Shown one piece after another: positions 18,301 through 26,427 of a stretch of 64,000 nt of DNA. The position numbers were made by a program, and so were the translations under genes. Source of the stretch: Candidatus Zhuqueibacterota bacterium (GTDB taxonomy: Bacteria > Zhuqueibacterota > Zhuqueibacteria > Oceanimicrobiales > Oceanimicrobiaceae); NCBI GenBank assembly GCA_029262055.1, contig JAJDAD010000010.1, positions 62,001-126,000 on the forward strand, written 5' to 3'. The notes below the pieces were generated by a model. It was not told the origin of the DNA, searched no databases, and saw only the letters and a list, made by a program, of their open reading frames with translations. Numbering within the stretch: the stretch's first letter is position 1; every line of letters begins with the position of its first letter.

Positions 18301-18622
18301 TAGCCTGTACCAAAAGAAAGTTCTACCTGCTTCCGGGGAACTAGGAAATGAGGTTCCTGGCGAAAGCGGTAGTTGTTCCCGTTGGATTGACTGCGTGGGG
18401 CAAAATGAGCCGGACAGCATATTTGATATTTCAGACGACCTTGACCATCCAAAGCCTGATCCTGATAAAATGGCGGGAACCATAACCCGTGGCTGGTACA
18501 ACCGGCGGTTTGCAGACATCTTCGAACCGGTCGTTGTCAGGCTGATCTCCCTAGGCAGCCAATATCCGTTGGAAGAGGATATGACTGGTAGTGTTTCCAG
18601 CAAAATGTACGAAATGTTTTGA
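15323..18622 (+). CDS. SGNH hydrolase-like domain fused to NodU/CmcH carbamoyltransferase, with an extra C-terminal domain
   Basis: This is a three-part protein of 1099 aa. Residues about 60-360 are SGNH/GDSL-like: FFGDSNTAADG with Ser73, the glycine block NFGLSGSG, an Asn in VLVENIERN, and the Asp329-x-x-His332 pair in EDKSHFSQRG. Residues about 373-960 are a complete NodU/TobZ-type carbamoyltransferase: YILGISAFYHDSAAALI, EERFSR, VDGVGEWATAS, FGPRALGARSI and the C-terminal NTSFNVRGEPIV. Such enzymes transfer the carbamoyl group of carbamoyl phosphate through carbamoyl-AMP to a sugar hydroxyl. Residues about 960-1099 are not recognised. No signal peptide is seen, so it acts in the cytoplasm. 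The GTG start overlaps the GT4 gene; a TTG at 15350 with an AGGTGA box is an alternative start. The fusion suggests linked deacylation or acyl handling and carbamoylation of one glycan residue. Confidence 0.85.
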   Translation: MQSSRIGESLKTHRQIFCYNEKIGHLFVPNLNARVMNENGGYYVRTNSMGFRSDTEFETKKTGKPRILFFGDSNTAADGVSNSERFSDLVGKHFDAEVYNFGLSGSGTDQQYLVWREFAQDIEADLVVVGVLVENIERNKVAYRETLNPFTRERVLTPKPYFKLQDGKLKLSNFPVPRVNGNSTGIKPEMVQWEIPRGQEALYKLHDGFRKSKLLGSIRSSLGPQLVRLRSLLIKMAYQPHPDYQETGSDGYSIMKEILTEFVDSLAPVPVMVMPIPTYHYYADGAKPVFKQFFQNFEDPGKQVHVANLPDDLNKLEYDKRRELCFREDKSHFSQRGHQIISRFLIDEIEKHGILSHQSSSYRVAESNGKAEKPLYILGISAFYHDSAAALIKDGEIVAAAQEERFSRVKNDRRFPLSAINFCLERGNIQQDDLSAIVYYDKTSLTLERLLWTFSKTAPASENAWKSSLPSWVKYKLFLPRLIRKKLKYSGKILQDFHHRSHCAAAFYPSPFRKAAILTVDGVGEWATASIALGDENKVTMLKEMLFPNSLGLIYSAFTQFTGFKVNSGEYKMMGLAPYGSPIYVDTILENLVDLKDDGSIDVNQEYFSYMDGSVMTNERFAELFGGPARLPETKISKREMDIACSIQKVTEEVILRMARHARELTGAEYLCMAGGVALNCVANGRLLKENIFKDVWIQPAAGDAGSALGAALDAHYMYFEKRRMLPDDGRPLQRGSYWGPEWNNDEIKSFLDTENIKYREIQDKNRDAIIAGLLDEGKVVGHYSGRTEFGPRALGARSIIGDARSQEMQTTINLKIKYRESFRPFAPTVLADRVDEYFELDKESPYMLFVAPVREDRRLPFERGTTDEMLEIVRQPRSDVPAITHVDYSARVQTIDKEDHGNYYNLIRAFQESTGYGIIVNTSFNVRGEPIVNSPMDAYRCFMNTEMDVLVLENCMLFKEEQEKMKTAPKETAESQPGTNANKDEALEKSLSSLYQKKVLPASGELGNEVPGESGSCSRWIDCVGQNEPDSIFDISDDLDHPKPDPDKMAGTITRGWYNRRFADIFEPVVVRLISLGSQYPLEEDMTGSVSSKMYEMF

Positions 18623-18668
18623 GCAGACCGCATGATTCTAATTGTCATCATATACTGAAGAGCATAGA

Positions 18669-20168
18669 ATGCCGGAAGTCATAATCTACGAGGACGCTGA
18701 TTTACAATATCCGGAATCAGCACCTTTTTCAGCTTCAACCGAATACCCTGAGTTTGCGTCACTGAGCCATAGTCTGGCGCCGGTGACCAATGAAGTCTAT
18801 GCCGCGGTTCGCAATACGCTAGCCGTCCTGGGCCTGGATCGTGAGAACTTTGGCACTGACAAATGGAATCCACTTGGGAAATACATACCACCCGGCGGCA
18901 GCGTCTTAATCAAGCCGAACCTGGTTCACCACAGCACCTATCATGTCGCTGATAAAGAAGTCGTCCTGACCAATGGCAGTGTAATCCGTGCCATGGTGGA
19001 CTATGCGGTGTTGGCCTGTGGCTTGAACGGCAAGGTGACCATTGGCGATTCCCCCATGATGCCCGCCGATTTTGACAAAATCGTTGACAGCTTAGGACTT
19101 AACAAGATCGTCGAGTACTACAAAGAGCATTTTGACTTTACCATTTGTCTTGAGGACTTTCGTTTGATCCGCGGAATTTATAGCGAGACCGGATACCTGG
19201 AGAAAGTGATCAACGTAGAAGCAAACAACCATACAGATATTAAGTTGCGCAATACGCTTCACAGTCACTTTGAATCAAACTTTGAAGTTACAGACAGCGC
19301 AAACCCGGCAAAGACCTACACGTTGCACAACGCGATCCTAACGGCGGATTGCGTCATAAATATTCCCAAGCTCAAGACTCATAAAATAGCCGGCATGACT
19401 TGCTGTTTGAAGGCGTTCATCGGTGCCAGCTCCAACAAGAACCAGATTCTGCCTCACTACAGAAAAGGTGGCAGTGACACTGGTGGCGACGAGTATGAGA
19501 AAGAGACTATGCTGATGAAGTTGAAGCGCCACGTATTAGCGAGGCTGAAGAAAGGGCCCAGAATCATTTTTGATATTTGTCAGATATTGTTCGCCAAATA
19601 CCGGGATGTCGCTCTGAAGACAGGCTTTGGCAAAGACTTATACGGAAGTATGATCGAGCATGGCGCATGGCCCGGAAATAATACCCTGTGGCGTTCCATG
19701 TTGGATCTAAACAGGTGTGTCATGTTTGGAACCACCGACGGCACGGTGTCGGAGCAAAAACAGAGAAGTGTTTTCTCTTTGGTTGATGGGATTGTGGCCG
19801 GAGAAGGCCAGGGACCTTTTAATCCGCAAAAGAAGAGAGCGGGCGTGTTAGTAGCGGGGGACAATTCGCTCGCCAATGACCTGGTATGTACACGCCTCAT
19901 GGGTTTTAATTGGAAAAAGATGAACACGTTCCGGAAGATATTGCAGGAGGGTTTCTATGCAGAAGATGTCGAAGACTTTCAATCTTCCATAGATTTGATC
20001 GTCCGGGGTCGTTCGACGCGTGACGACTCTCCGCTGAGAAGCATGTTCGAGCACACAGATCCTCTTTTCAACTTTCAACCGCCTGTCGGATGGGATGACG
20101 TTAGAATCACGAGTGCATCGCCGGAACGAAACGGCAGGCTGCAACCGGAATTGTCTGAAGCACAATGA
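18669..20168 (+). CDS. DUF362-domain protein
   Basis: The 499-aa protein (ATG 18669 with GAAGAG 7 nt upstream) carries the DUF362 pattern. It includes GGSVLIKPNLV near residue 80, VTIGDSP, CVINIPKLKTHKIAGMTCCLK and, near the end, a VDGIVAGEGQGP segment with VAGDNSLANDLV. The family is large and mostly uncharacterised; some members are fused to ferredoxins, but I see no CxxCxxC cluster here. It sits between the carbamoyltransferase fusion and an asparagine-synthetase-like gene, whose ATG overlaps its stop in an ATGA. That coupling suggests the two act on the same substrate. The biochemical role is unknown. Confidence 0.8.
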   Translation: MPEVIIYEDADLQYPESAPFSASTEYPEFASLSHSLAPVTNEVYAAVRNTLAVLGLDRENFGTDKWNPLGKYIPPGGSVLIKPNLVHHSTYHVADKEVVLTNGSVIRAMVDYAVLACGLNGKVTIGDSPMMPADFDKIVDSLGLNKIVEYYKEHFDFTICLEDFRLIRGIYSETGYLEKVINVEANNHTDIKLRNTLHSHFESNFEVTDSANPAKTYTLHNAILTADCVINIPKLKTHKIAGMTCCLKAFIGASSNKNQILPHYRKGGSDTGGDEYEKETMLMKLKRHVLARLKKGPRIIFDICQILFAKYRDVALKTGFGKDLYGSMIEHGAWPGNNTLWRSMLDLNRCVMFGTTDGTVSEQKQRSVFSLVDGIVAGEGQGPFNPQKKRAGVLVAGDNSLANDLVCTRLMGFNWKKMNTFRKILQEGFYAEDVEDFQSSIDLIVRGRSTRDDSPLRSMFEHTDPLFNFQPPVGWDDVRITSASPERNGRLQPELSEAQ

Positions 20169-22072
20169 CGGGATTCTGCTTCTACATCGGGGATGACCAG
20201 TCCATCGTCGACAAGATGGAAAGATCCGCCAATGACATTTGGGGTTCCGTGGTAAAGAAATCATTTGACTCCTTTTCCCTGTTGATGGCTGAGCGTGGTG
20301 TCAATGCTTCATATGGTGAAAGCGATAATTCAGTTGGCGCGGTTGCCGGATACGTGCGATACGACAATATCGAGTACCCAGAAAATGGTAAACACTGTGC
20401 CCCCTTTTACCACAACCGAAGATTCTTATCCGAGGTCCGGGATGAGAAGAGATGGCCGCTTGGAGACAATGTGACCGGATGTTTCTCTGCGGTCTCTTAC
20501 TCAAAGCTCGAAAAGGAAGTCGCATTATGCAACGACATCATCGGTTATATCCCGTTGTACTATCGATACTGTGAGTCAGGTTTGTTGGGTGGCACAAGTC
20601 TGGTTGTCCTGGGAAAGGCGCTAGGCGCTGAGATCGATGTCACGGGTGTCTTACAACGAATATCTGCCGGCGGGCACTATTCAAATCTTGGCGACCGAAC
20701 AATTCTAAAGCGCAACAAGAGATTGTTACCCGGCGAGTATATGAAGTTTGCAGTGCCGGGCAGAAAGACCTCAAGGAGATTTGATAACACTCTTTACAGC
20801 GATCTCCAGGGTGGTACCACTGAGGGTTTTGCAGAGGAGACCTATTCCCAGCTGAACCATGAGATAGACTTGGCCACAAGCGGAATAGATAAGCTGTCGA
20901 TTGCTTTGAGCGGAGGATGGGATTCCAGAATACTTCTTGCCGCATTGTCAGAGAGGAAAGGGGACCTGAGCTGCCACACGATGGGAGCATCTGATTTATA
21001 TGAATCCAGGCTCGCAAAGCAGTGTGCTGATTACATGGGTTGTCCAATCGAGTTTTACCCATTGGAGAATCGTTTTTTCCCGCAAGGCGAACTTTGGAAG
21101 AAAATTGTCAGCAAAACCGAATCAGCTGGATTTCTACACTGGACTCCTCTTATTGAACCGAACATCGATGCACCTGAGACAGTCGATGAATATCTCGTGA
21201 TTGGTGGGGTCGCTGACAGCCTTGACGGCAGAAATATCTTGCGATACTCTTCACGGATGGCCAGGAAAAAACACTTCATGCGCAATCTGTTCATACCAAA
21301 CGCGAAGTTCAGCGTCATTGGCCCATCTCAATTTCAAGATTGGAAAGAAGAACTAAAAGCACGCGTAATCGCTGACATATGCCATAACCGGAATAAGCTT
21401 GCGGGCGCGTTGCTTGACGAATGTGATGTTGAAACTGTCAAAGAAGAAACACTGTGCGACCTGGAATTGGGTTTCAAGCGCATTGCGGACCAAATGCCGC
21501 CTTATGTGGAATTGCTCGATGAGATCTTTCGGTGGTTCCATTACACAAGATATTTCATGGGGAGCCAATTGTTGCAAGCAGGTGCAATAAGCAACGTCCT
21601 GGTCCCTTCGATGTCGCTGCGTTTCATGAGATTCAGTTCTAACATTGATCCCGCCATAAAACTGCGAAGGGGTCTCTTGAATGCAATAGGTCGACAGTCT
21701 GGTTTTGGCAAGCTTGCAAAGATACCGACATCAACAATACCTCTCGTCTCCTGCTCAGCGCCGGTCATAGTCCAGGAAATGATATGGGCCGGCCGACATA
21801 GCATTGACAATTTTCTCATCAGGAGAATGCTCAAATCAAAGACCGTACGCGATAATGAGCGATTACTGAAATCTTTTTCCTACGCGAAAGAATACGGTCG
21901 CTCCGACACCATATCTAATGTCTCCAATTGGTACTCAGGAAGATGGATAGATTTGAAGCCGTATCTGGACATTTTGAAGAAGAGGGCCGAATTATCCTTG
22001 TGGCCCTCCGTGAACACGGATATTGCTGTACCTGCAAACATCAGTAGCATCCTGGATCTAATTCATAATTAA
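20165..22072 (+). CDS. Asparagine-synthetase-like ATP-dependent amide ligase, no nucleophilic Cys2
   Basis: The 635-aa protein has the two-domain layout of class B asparagine synthetases. The PP-loop ATP motif is intact at residues 249-255 (SGGWDSR), followed by the expected helix and strand (HTMGASDLYESRLAKQ). The N-terminal glutaminase-like domain starts MTGFCFYIG, so Cys2 is absent and glutamine hydrolysis is not expected. The same loss is known in beta-lactam synthetase and in lasso-peptide cyclases, which activate a carboxylate and couple it to an amine. The start ATG overlaps the DUF362 stop. It could attach an amino acid or amine to a uronic acid or acyl group on the glycan. The substrate is unknown. 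Confidence 0.75.
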   Translation: MTGFCFYIGDDQSIVDKMERSANDIWGSVVKKSFDSFSLLMAERGVNASYGESDNSVGAVAGYVRYDNIEYPENGKHCAPFYHNRRFLSEVRDEKRWPLGDNVTGCFSAVSYSKLEKEVALCNDIIGYIPLYYRYCESGLLGGTSLVVLGKALGAEIDVTGVLQRISAGGHYSNLGDRTILKRNKRLLPGEYMKFAVPGRKTSRRFDNTLYSDLQGGTTEGFAEETYSQLNHEIDLATSGIDKLSIALSGGWDSRILLAALSERKGDLSCHTMGASDLYESRLAKQCADYMGCPIEFYPLENRFFPQGELWKKIVSKTESAGFLHWTPLIEPNIDAPETVDEYLVIGGVADSLDGRNILRYSSRMARKKHFMRNLFIPNAKFSVIGPSQFQDWKEELKARVIADICHNRNKLAGALLDECDVETVKEETLCDLELGFKRIADQMPPYVELLDEIFRWFHYTRYFMGSQLLQAGAISNVLVPSMSLRFMRFSSNIDPAIKLRRGLLNAIGRQSGFGKLAKIPTSTIPLVSCSAPVIVQEMIWAGRHSIDNFLIRRMLKSKTVRDNERLLKSFSYAKEYGRSDTISNVSNWYSGRWIDLKPYLDILKKRAELSLWPSVNTDIAVPANISSILDLIHN

Positions 22073-22096
22073 GCTCCCCTTCTTCGCCAGCACGCT

Positions 22097-23881
22097 GTGA
22101 ATCCACAAAAGAGACTACGGATTGCAATCCTCGCCCCATTACCGCCACTGGTCGGTGGAATGGCGCAACTTGCCGAGGCTTTGTCAATGAGATTTGAAAG
22201 GGATGGTCATACGGTTTTTCGCGTACAGATGGGCTCGCGAGCTGCCGGCATCTTCCCTTTCCCATCTCTTTATTTTCGCTTTCTTTGGACAATTCCACGC
22301 TGTAGCATGATTCATATTATTTCCGCCAGTAGCAATGCCCTGTGGCTCAAGGATTTGCCGGCTATCGTGCTGGCCCGTATTTTTGGCAAAAAGGCTGTTC
22401 TGAATTTTGTAGGCGGAATGGCAGTTGATACGGCCCGAAAGTGGGGTTGGTGGAAACGTCTGCCCTTTTGCCTGGCCAATACCGTTGTCGTCCCCACGAG
22501 CATATTCAAGAAAGTCCTGAACGACACTGGAATCAGTTCTGATGTTGTTGTTATTCCCCACACGGTAGGGGTAGAGTCGTTCAAAGCAGATGGTAAGGCT
22601 ACAACGAACGGGCCGCCTGTTCTATTAGCCGCTAAGGCTTTGGAGTCGTACGCGGGATTCGACCTGTTATTGGATGTTTTTGAGAAGGTCAAAAAGAAGG
22701 TAAGGGAAGCAGAGCTGTGGATTGCCGGTACCGGTCCTGCTGAGGGTGATTTGAAGCTCAGGGTTGGTCAAATGAAGACGGAGGGCATAAAATTCCTTGG
22801 CAATGTTTGTCATGATGATATGGCACGTATAATGGCAGAGTCTAGGGTATTTGTACATGGCACTCAATATGAAAGCTTTGGAATCGTTTTAGTCGAAGCA
22901 ATGGCTTCAGGACTGCCGGTGGTGGCTTTCAAAATCGGCGGCATCCCCGAGGTCGTGCTTGATGACCGGACCGGTTGCCTGGTTGACTATGGCGATACGG
23001 ACGCTTTCGCCGATAGAATTGTGAATCTACTGGGTGACCATCACAAATATAGCGAAATGTCCAGGCATGGAGTGAGACATAGTGCATCATTTGATTGGAG
23101 AAACATAAGTCGTAAGTGGTATGATCTTTTTGATGTTTTACTGGGCAATCGTCGACAGAAGTTGCCTGAACGCAAACCCGGGGTACCAGAGTTGGAAGTT
23201 GAAACCGCACATATCGACGATATTCGGGCAATTGATGTCTGTCGTCGAATTGTATTCCCTGATTCAATAGTTACATCTTTGAGCAGGCGATTCTCTGAGA
23301 AAGTACTGATGATGTTCACAGGTGTCGAAGACAACTTCCTCTTTGTTGTTCGGGAGGATCAGCAATGTGTTGGTTATTGTGCCGGAACGCTGGACACCAT
23401 TCAAACGACTGGCTTGGGTTCTACCTCATCCATGGTTCAGTATGCCTTTTGGGAGGCCGTCTTGTGTTTGGCAACTCGGCCCTGGCTGCTCTTTGACCGC
23501 AGAATAGGGGGGCAATGGCGTTTCATGGTACGCAAAATATCGGAGAGAACACGGAAGTTGTTTCGTGGCAATTATTACGAAGTAGATAGCCAATCTACCG
23601 AGATGGAGACCGCCTGGATCGTCGATATCGGCGTCCACCCGGACTATCGCGGACGTGGGATTGGGTCCAAACTACTCTTTCAGTTTGATGAGCATGTGAA
23701 AACTCTCGGGTTATTCAAAGCCGGTCTCAGTGTGGAAAAGGCGAATACCGCCGCAATCAGAGTCTATGAAAAGCACGGCTGGGAGGTCGCCAAAACACAT
23801 GATACTTCCTACTACATGACAAAAGATTATGGCAGACGAGAAGAAAAACCTGAACTACAGGCCTCGACACAGGCATGCTGA
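22097..23881 (+). CDS. GT4 glycosyltransferase fused to GNAT N-acetyltransferase
   Basis: Residues 1 to about 355 form a GT-B transferase: IAILAPLPPLVGGMAQLAEAL at the start, then the donor side with LWIAGTGPAEGDL, FLGNVCHDDM, YESFGIVLVEAMASGLP and FKIGGIPEVV. After a linker of about 30 residues, a GNAT domain covers about residues 375-580. The acetyl-CoA loop is HPDYRGRGIGSKLL and is followed by KANTAAIRVYEKHGW. This is a clean in-frame fusion; the GTG at 22097 is the only reasonable start. The GNAT part may acetylate an amino sugar, perhaps the one that the GT4 part transfers, giving linked N-acetylation and transfer. No TM segments are apparent. Confidence 0.85.
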   Translation: MNPQKRLRIAILAPLPPLVGGMAQLAEALSMRFERDGHTVFRVQMGSRAAGIFPFPSLYFRFLWTIPRCSMIHIISASSNALWLKDLPAIVLARIFGKKAVLNFVGGMAVDTARKWGWWKRLPFCLANTVVVPTSIFKKVLNDTGISSDVVVIPHTVGVESFKADGKATTNGPPVLLAAKALESYAGFDLLLDVFEKVKKKVREAELWIAGTGPAEGDLKLRVGQMKTEGIKFLGNVCHDDMARIMAESRVFVHGTQYESFGIVLVEAMASGLPVVAFKIGGIPEVVLDDRTGCLVDYGDTDAFADRIVNLLGDHHKYSEMSRHGVRHSASFDWRNISRKWYDLFDVLLGNRRQKLPERKPGVPELEVETAHIDDIRAIDVCRRIVFPDSIVTSLSRRFSEKVLMMFTGVEDNFLFVVREDQQCVGYCAGTLDTIQTTGLGSTSSMVQYAFWEAVLCLATRPWLLFDRRIGGQWRFMVRKISERTRKLFRGNYYEVDSQSTEMETAWIVDIGVHPDYRGRGIGSKLLFQFDEHVKTLGLFKAGLSVEKANTAAIRVYEKHGWEVAKTHDTSYYMTKDYGRREEKPELQASTQAC

Positions 23882-23923
23882 ACCCGGCCTGGGCAGCCTT
23901 GAACCCTAACTGATTTGAATTAA

Positions 23924-25240
23924 TTGAAGACGCTTTTTGAGCATTACATAGGTTTGTTGGGTTATCGACTCACCCAGCCTGAGAAGGAAATCGAACGGAT
24001 CCAGTCACTGTCTCCGGGAGATTATCGCAAGTGGCGTGACGAGCAGAGGTGGCAGATCGCTCGTTATCACTATGAGCATAATGCATTCTACCGGAGAAAA
24101 GTAGGGAAGCACTTTCCGGAAAGATGGGAAGATCTGCCGGTCCTGGAGAAATCGGATTATCAGGATAATATAGAGAAGCTGCTGTCAGCGGGCTATGACC
24201 GCAAGAATACTTACATTTCCAACACCTCAGGATCCTCAGGACATCCTTTCTTCTTTGCCAAAAACAAAGAATCCCATGCGATGGACTGGGCAATGATCAA
24301 AAGGCTCTATGGCTTGCATGGACTTAAGCTGAATGCAAAGCAGGCCCGCTTTTATGGTATCCCGCTGGAAAAGTGGGCATACCGGCGCGAGAAGGTCAAG
24401 GACCTGGTTATGAACCGGGTTCGCTTCCCCGTATTTGATCTGTCCGATGAAGTATTGGCACAGTTTGTAGATAAGTTCAGGCGGACAAAATTCGAACTTA
24501 TCTATGGCTACACGAACTCACAAGTCTTGTTCGCCCGCTATCTGATCAAGCAGGGTATCGTATTGAAAGACGTCTGTCCGTCACTGCTGAAATGCATCTC
24601 GACTTCGGAAGTGCTGACACCGGAAGACCGCAACGCGCTCTCCGACGGCTTTGGCGTCGACGTGATAAACGAGTACGGCGTCTCGGAAGTTGGAGGTATT
24701 GTCGCCTTTGAACGACATGATTCCAGGTGGGTTCTATCCCATGAGACCCAGTTTGTTGAGGTCTTGAATGAAGAAAACAGGCCCCTGCCAGCCGGGCAGA
24801 AGGGGAACATCTGCATCACGGATCTGGACAATCTTGCCATGCCATTTATCCGGTATAATGTCGGAGACATCGGCGTTATTTGCGTAGACGGGAATGAATC
24901 TTCCAACCAGTGTCTCCAAAGCCTGCTGGGCCGGACAAATGATAATGTCACACTGCCGAGCGGCAAGGTCTCACCCGGCCTGACCTTCTACTACGTTTCC
25001 AGATCGATATTGGAGTCGTCCGGTGTGCTGAAAGAGTTCATCATTCGCCAGACTGCTCTGGACTCTTTTGTATTCGATGTGGTCACCGAACGCGATCTTT
25101 ACGAGAGTGAGGTCAAGGAGATTGAAAGCAAAATGGATTTGTACCTGGAGCCGGGGCTAAATCTCAGTATCAACAAGGTTCCTTTTATCGAGCGGCCGGA
25201 ATCAGGCAAGATTAGGCACTTTTATTCGGAGATTGCATGA
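23924..25240 (+). CDS. CapK/PaaK-like adenylate-forming enzyme
   Basis: The protein has 438 aa, matching phenylacetate-CoA ligase-related CapK proteins of capsule clusters. Adenylation motifs are SNTSGSSGHPFFF (about residues 98-110), INEYGVSEVGGIVAF, the FIRYNVGDIG segment and a short C-terminal domain. Members activate a carboxylate as an acyl-adenylate, and CapK-type genes recur in polysaccharide loci without an assigned substrate. The start is a TTG (23924). The stop overlaps the next GT2 gene by ATGA, so it is translated with it. Together with the asparagine-synthetase-like gene two positions upstream it suggests acyl or aminoacyl decoration of the glycan. That is inference. Confidence 0.82.
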   Translation: MKTLFEHYIGLLGYRLTQPEKEIERIQSLSPGDYRKWRDEQRWQIARYHYEHNAFYRRKVGKHFPERWEDLPVLEKSDYQDNIEKLLSAGYDRKNTYISNTSGSSGHPFFFAKNKESHAMDWAMIKRLYGLHGLKLNAKQARFYGIPLEKWAYRREKVKDLVMNRVRFPVFDLSDEVLAQFVDKFRRTKFELIYGYTNSQVLFARYLIKQGIVLKDVCPSLLKCISTSEVLTPEDRNALSDGFGVDVINEYGVSEVGGIVAFERHDSRWVLSHETQFVEVLNEENRPLPAGQKGNICITDLDNLAMPFIRYNVGDIGVICVDGNESSNQCLQSLLGRTNDNVTLPSGKVSPGLTFYYVSRSILESSGVLKEFIIRQTALDSFVFDVVTERDLYESEVKEIESKMDLYLEPGLNLSINKVPFIERPESGKIRHFYSEIA

Positions 25241-26247
25241 GCGTCAGCCGGCCAAGCGTCACCATCATCATGCCTGTCCGCAATGAAGGGGCGTATATTG
25301 AGGACACCTTGCGCTCCGTACTGGAGCAGGATTATCCGCAAGATAGCGTTGAACTCCTCATTGTTGACGGTATGTCGGGCGATAACACCAGAGACATCAT
25401 TCACTCAACCATGAAGACACCGTCGGATGCACGCAGGAAGCCGATAAAATACAAGGTACTGGATAATGAAGCCGGAATCGTCCCAAACGCTTTGAATATT
25501 GGCCTGGCGCAAGCAGAGGGTGATATCATCATTCGCGTAGACGGTCATTGCCAGATTCCCGGAGACTATGTAAGCAAGTGCGTTACCTTGCTTGAAGAAA
25601 CCGGGGCCGACAATGTCGGAGGAACACAATGCGCGATAGGAAACGGCGCTGTTAGTGAAGCTATCGCGGCGGCCAACGCTTCGCCCTTTGGGGTAGGCAA
25701 TTCACGCTTTCATTATTCAAAAGAACCCGCCTGGGTCGACACCGTATTCCTGGGCGCCTATCGTCGCGAAGTATTCAGCCGGGTTGGTGGTTTCGATGAA
25801 GATTTGGTGCGGAACCAGGACGACGAATTCAATTTCCGGTTGCTTCAGGCAAATGGTCAAATCTGGTTTGACCCTTCTCTTCGCGTGAAATACTTCTGCC
25901 GTTCGAGCTTTCGGAAATTGTGGCGGCAGTATTTTCAATATGGTTTCTACAAGGTCCGGGTTATGCAAAAGCGCAAAGGAATGGCCTCTGCGCGCCACAT
26001 CGTACCTGCGACTTTCGTCCTGGCCTTGCTGGCTACACATTCCGTTGGAATACTCAGTCAGAGCGCCATCGTTTTCTTCCTGGTCTCCATGCCTTATTTT
26101 CTCGCCACAATCTTCGCAAGCGTATCAACGGCCGGCCGGAGTCTGCGTTTGTTGCCCCTCTTACCTGTAGTGTTTTTCATTCTGCACTTTTCCTATGGCG
26201 CCGGGTTCCTGTGGGGTCTGTGGAAATGGCGAAAATATTGGTCCTGA
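25237..26247 (+). CDS. GT2 glycosyltransferase, ExoA-like
   Basis: GT-A motifs are VTIIMPVRNEGAYIEDTLRSV at the N-terminus, the loop VDGMSGDNT, the metal-binding RVDGHC in place of a simple DxD, and NQDDEFNFRLLQANG. The last is the ED-type catalytic segment typical of ExoA (succinoglycan glucosyltransferase). Two or three hydrophobic helices at the C-terminus (residues about 255-330) anchor the enzyme. The length of 336 aa is normal for this group. ATGA overlap with the CapK-like gene indicates coupled translation. It probably adds one sugar to the lipid-linked repeat on the cytoplasmic side. Confidence 0.9.
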   Translation: MSVSRPSVTIIMPVRNEGAYIEDTLRSVLEQDYPQDSVELLIVDGMSGDNTRDIIHSTMKTPSDARRKPIKYKVLDNEAGIVPNALNIGLAQAEGDIIIRVDGHCQIPGDYVSKCVTLLEETGADNVGGTQCAIGNGAVSEAIAAANASPFGVGNSRFHYSKEPAWVDTVFLGAYRREVFSRVGGFDEDLVRNQDDEFNFRLLQANGQIWFDPSLRVKYFCRSSFRKLWRQYFQYGFYKVRVMQKRKGMASARHIVPATFVLALLATHSVGILSQSAIVFFLVSMPYFLATIFASVSTAGRSLRLLPLLPVVFFILHFSYGAGFLWGLWKWRKYWS

Positions 26248-26381
26248 GCAGGTCTGGCTTTGCCCTGCCGCACAGCAATGTCTACTTGCCGGGAATTCAC
26301 CGCCTGCTCTTTCAGCGCACTTCAAGAAGGCAAAAACGCTGGCATGCTGGCATTCACCGCACGACCCCTTAACAAAATACT

Positions 26382-26410
26382 TTGACATCATGAAGACGCC
26401 TTATTCCATT
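26382..26410 (+). promoter_or_regulatory. Possible sigma-70-type promoter before the methyltransferase gene
   Basis: A perfect TTGACA lies at 26382-26387. The hexamer 17 nt later (TCCATT) is a weak -10. It sits in the only gap of notable size (180 nt) inside the block from 14.1 to 27.7 kb. The rest of that gap shows no gene, only a short GCTGGCAT tandem. Confidence 0.3.
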
Positions 26411-26427
26411 TTACTAAGGTGACCATC

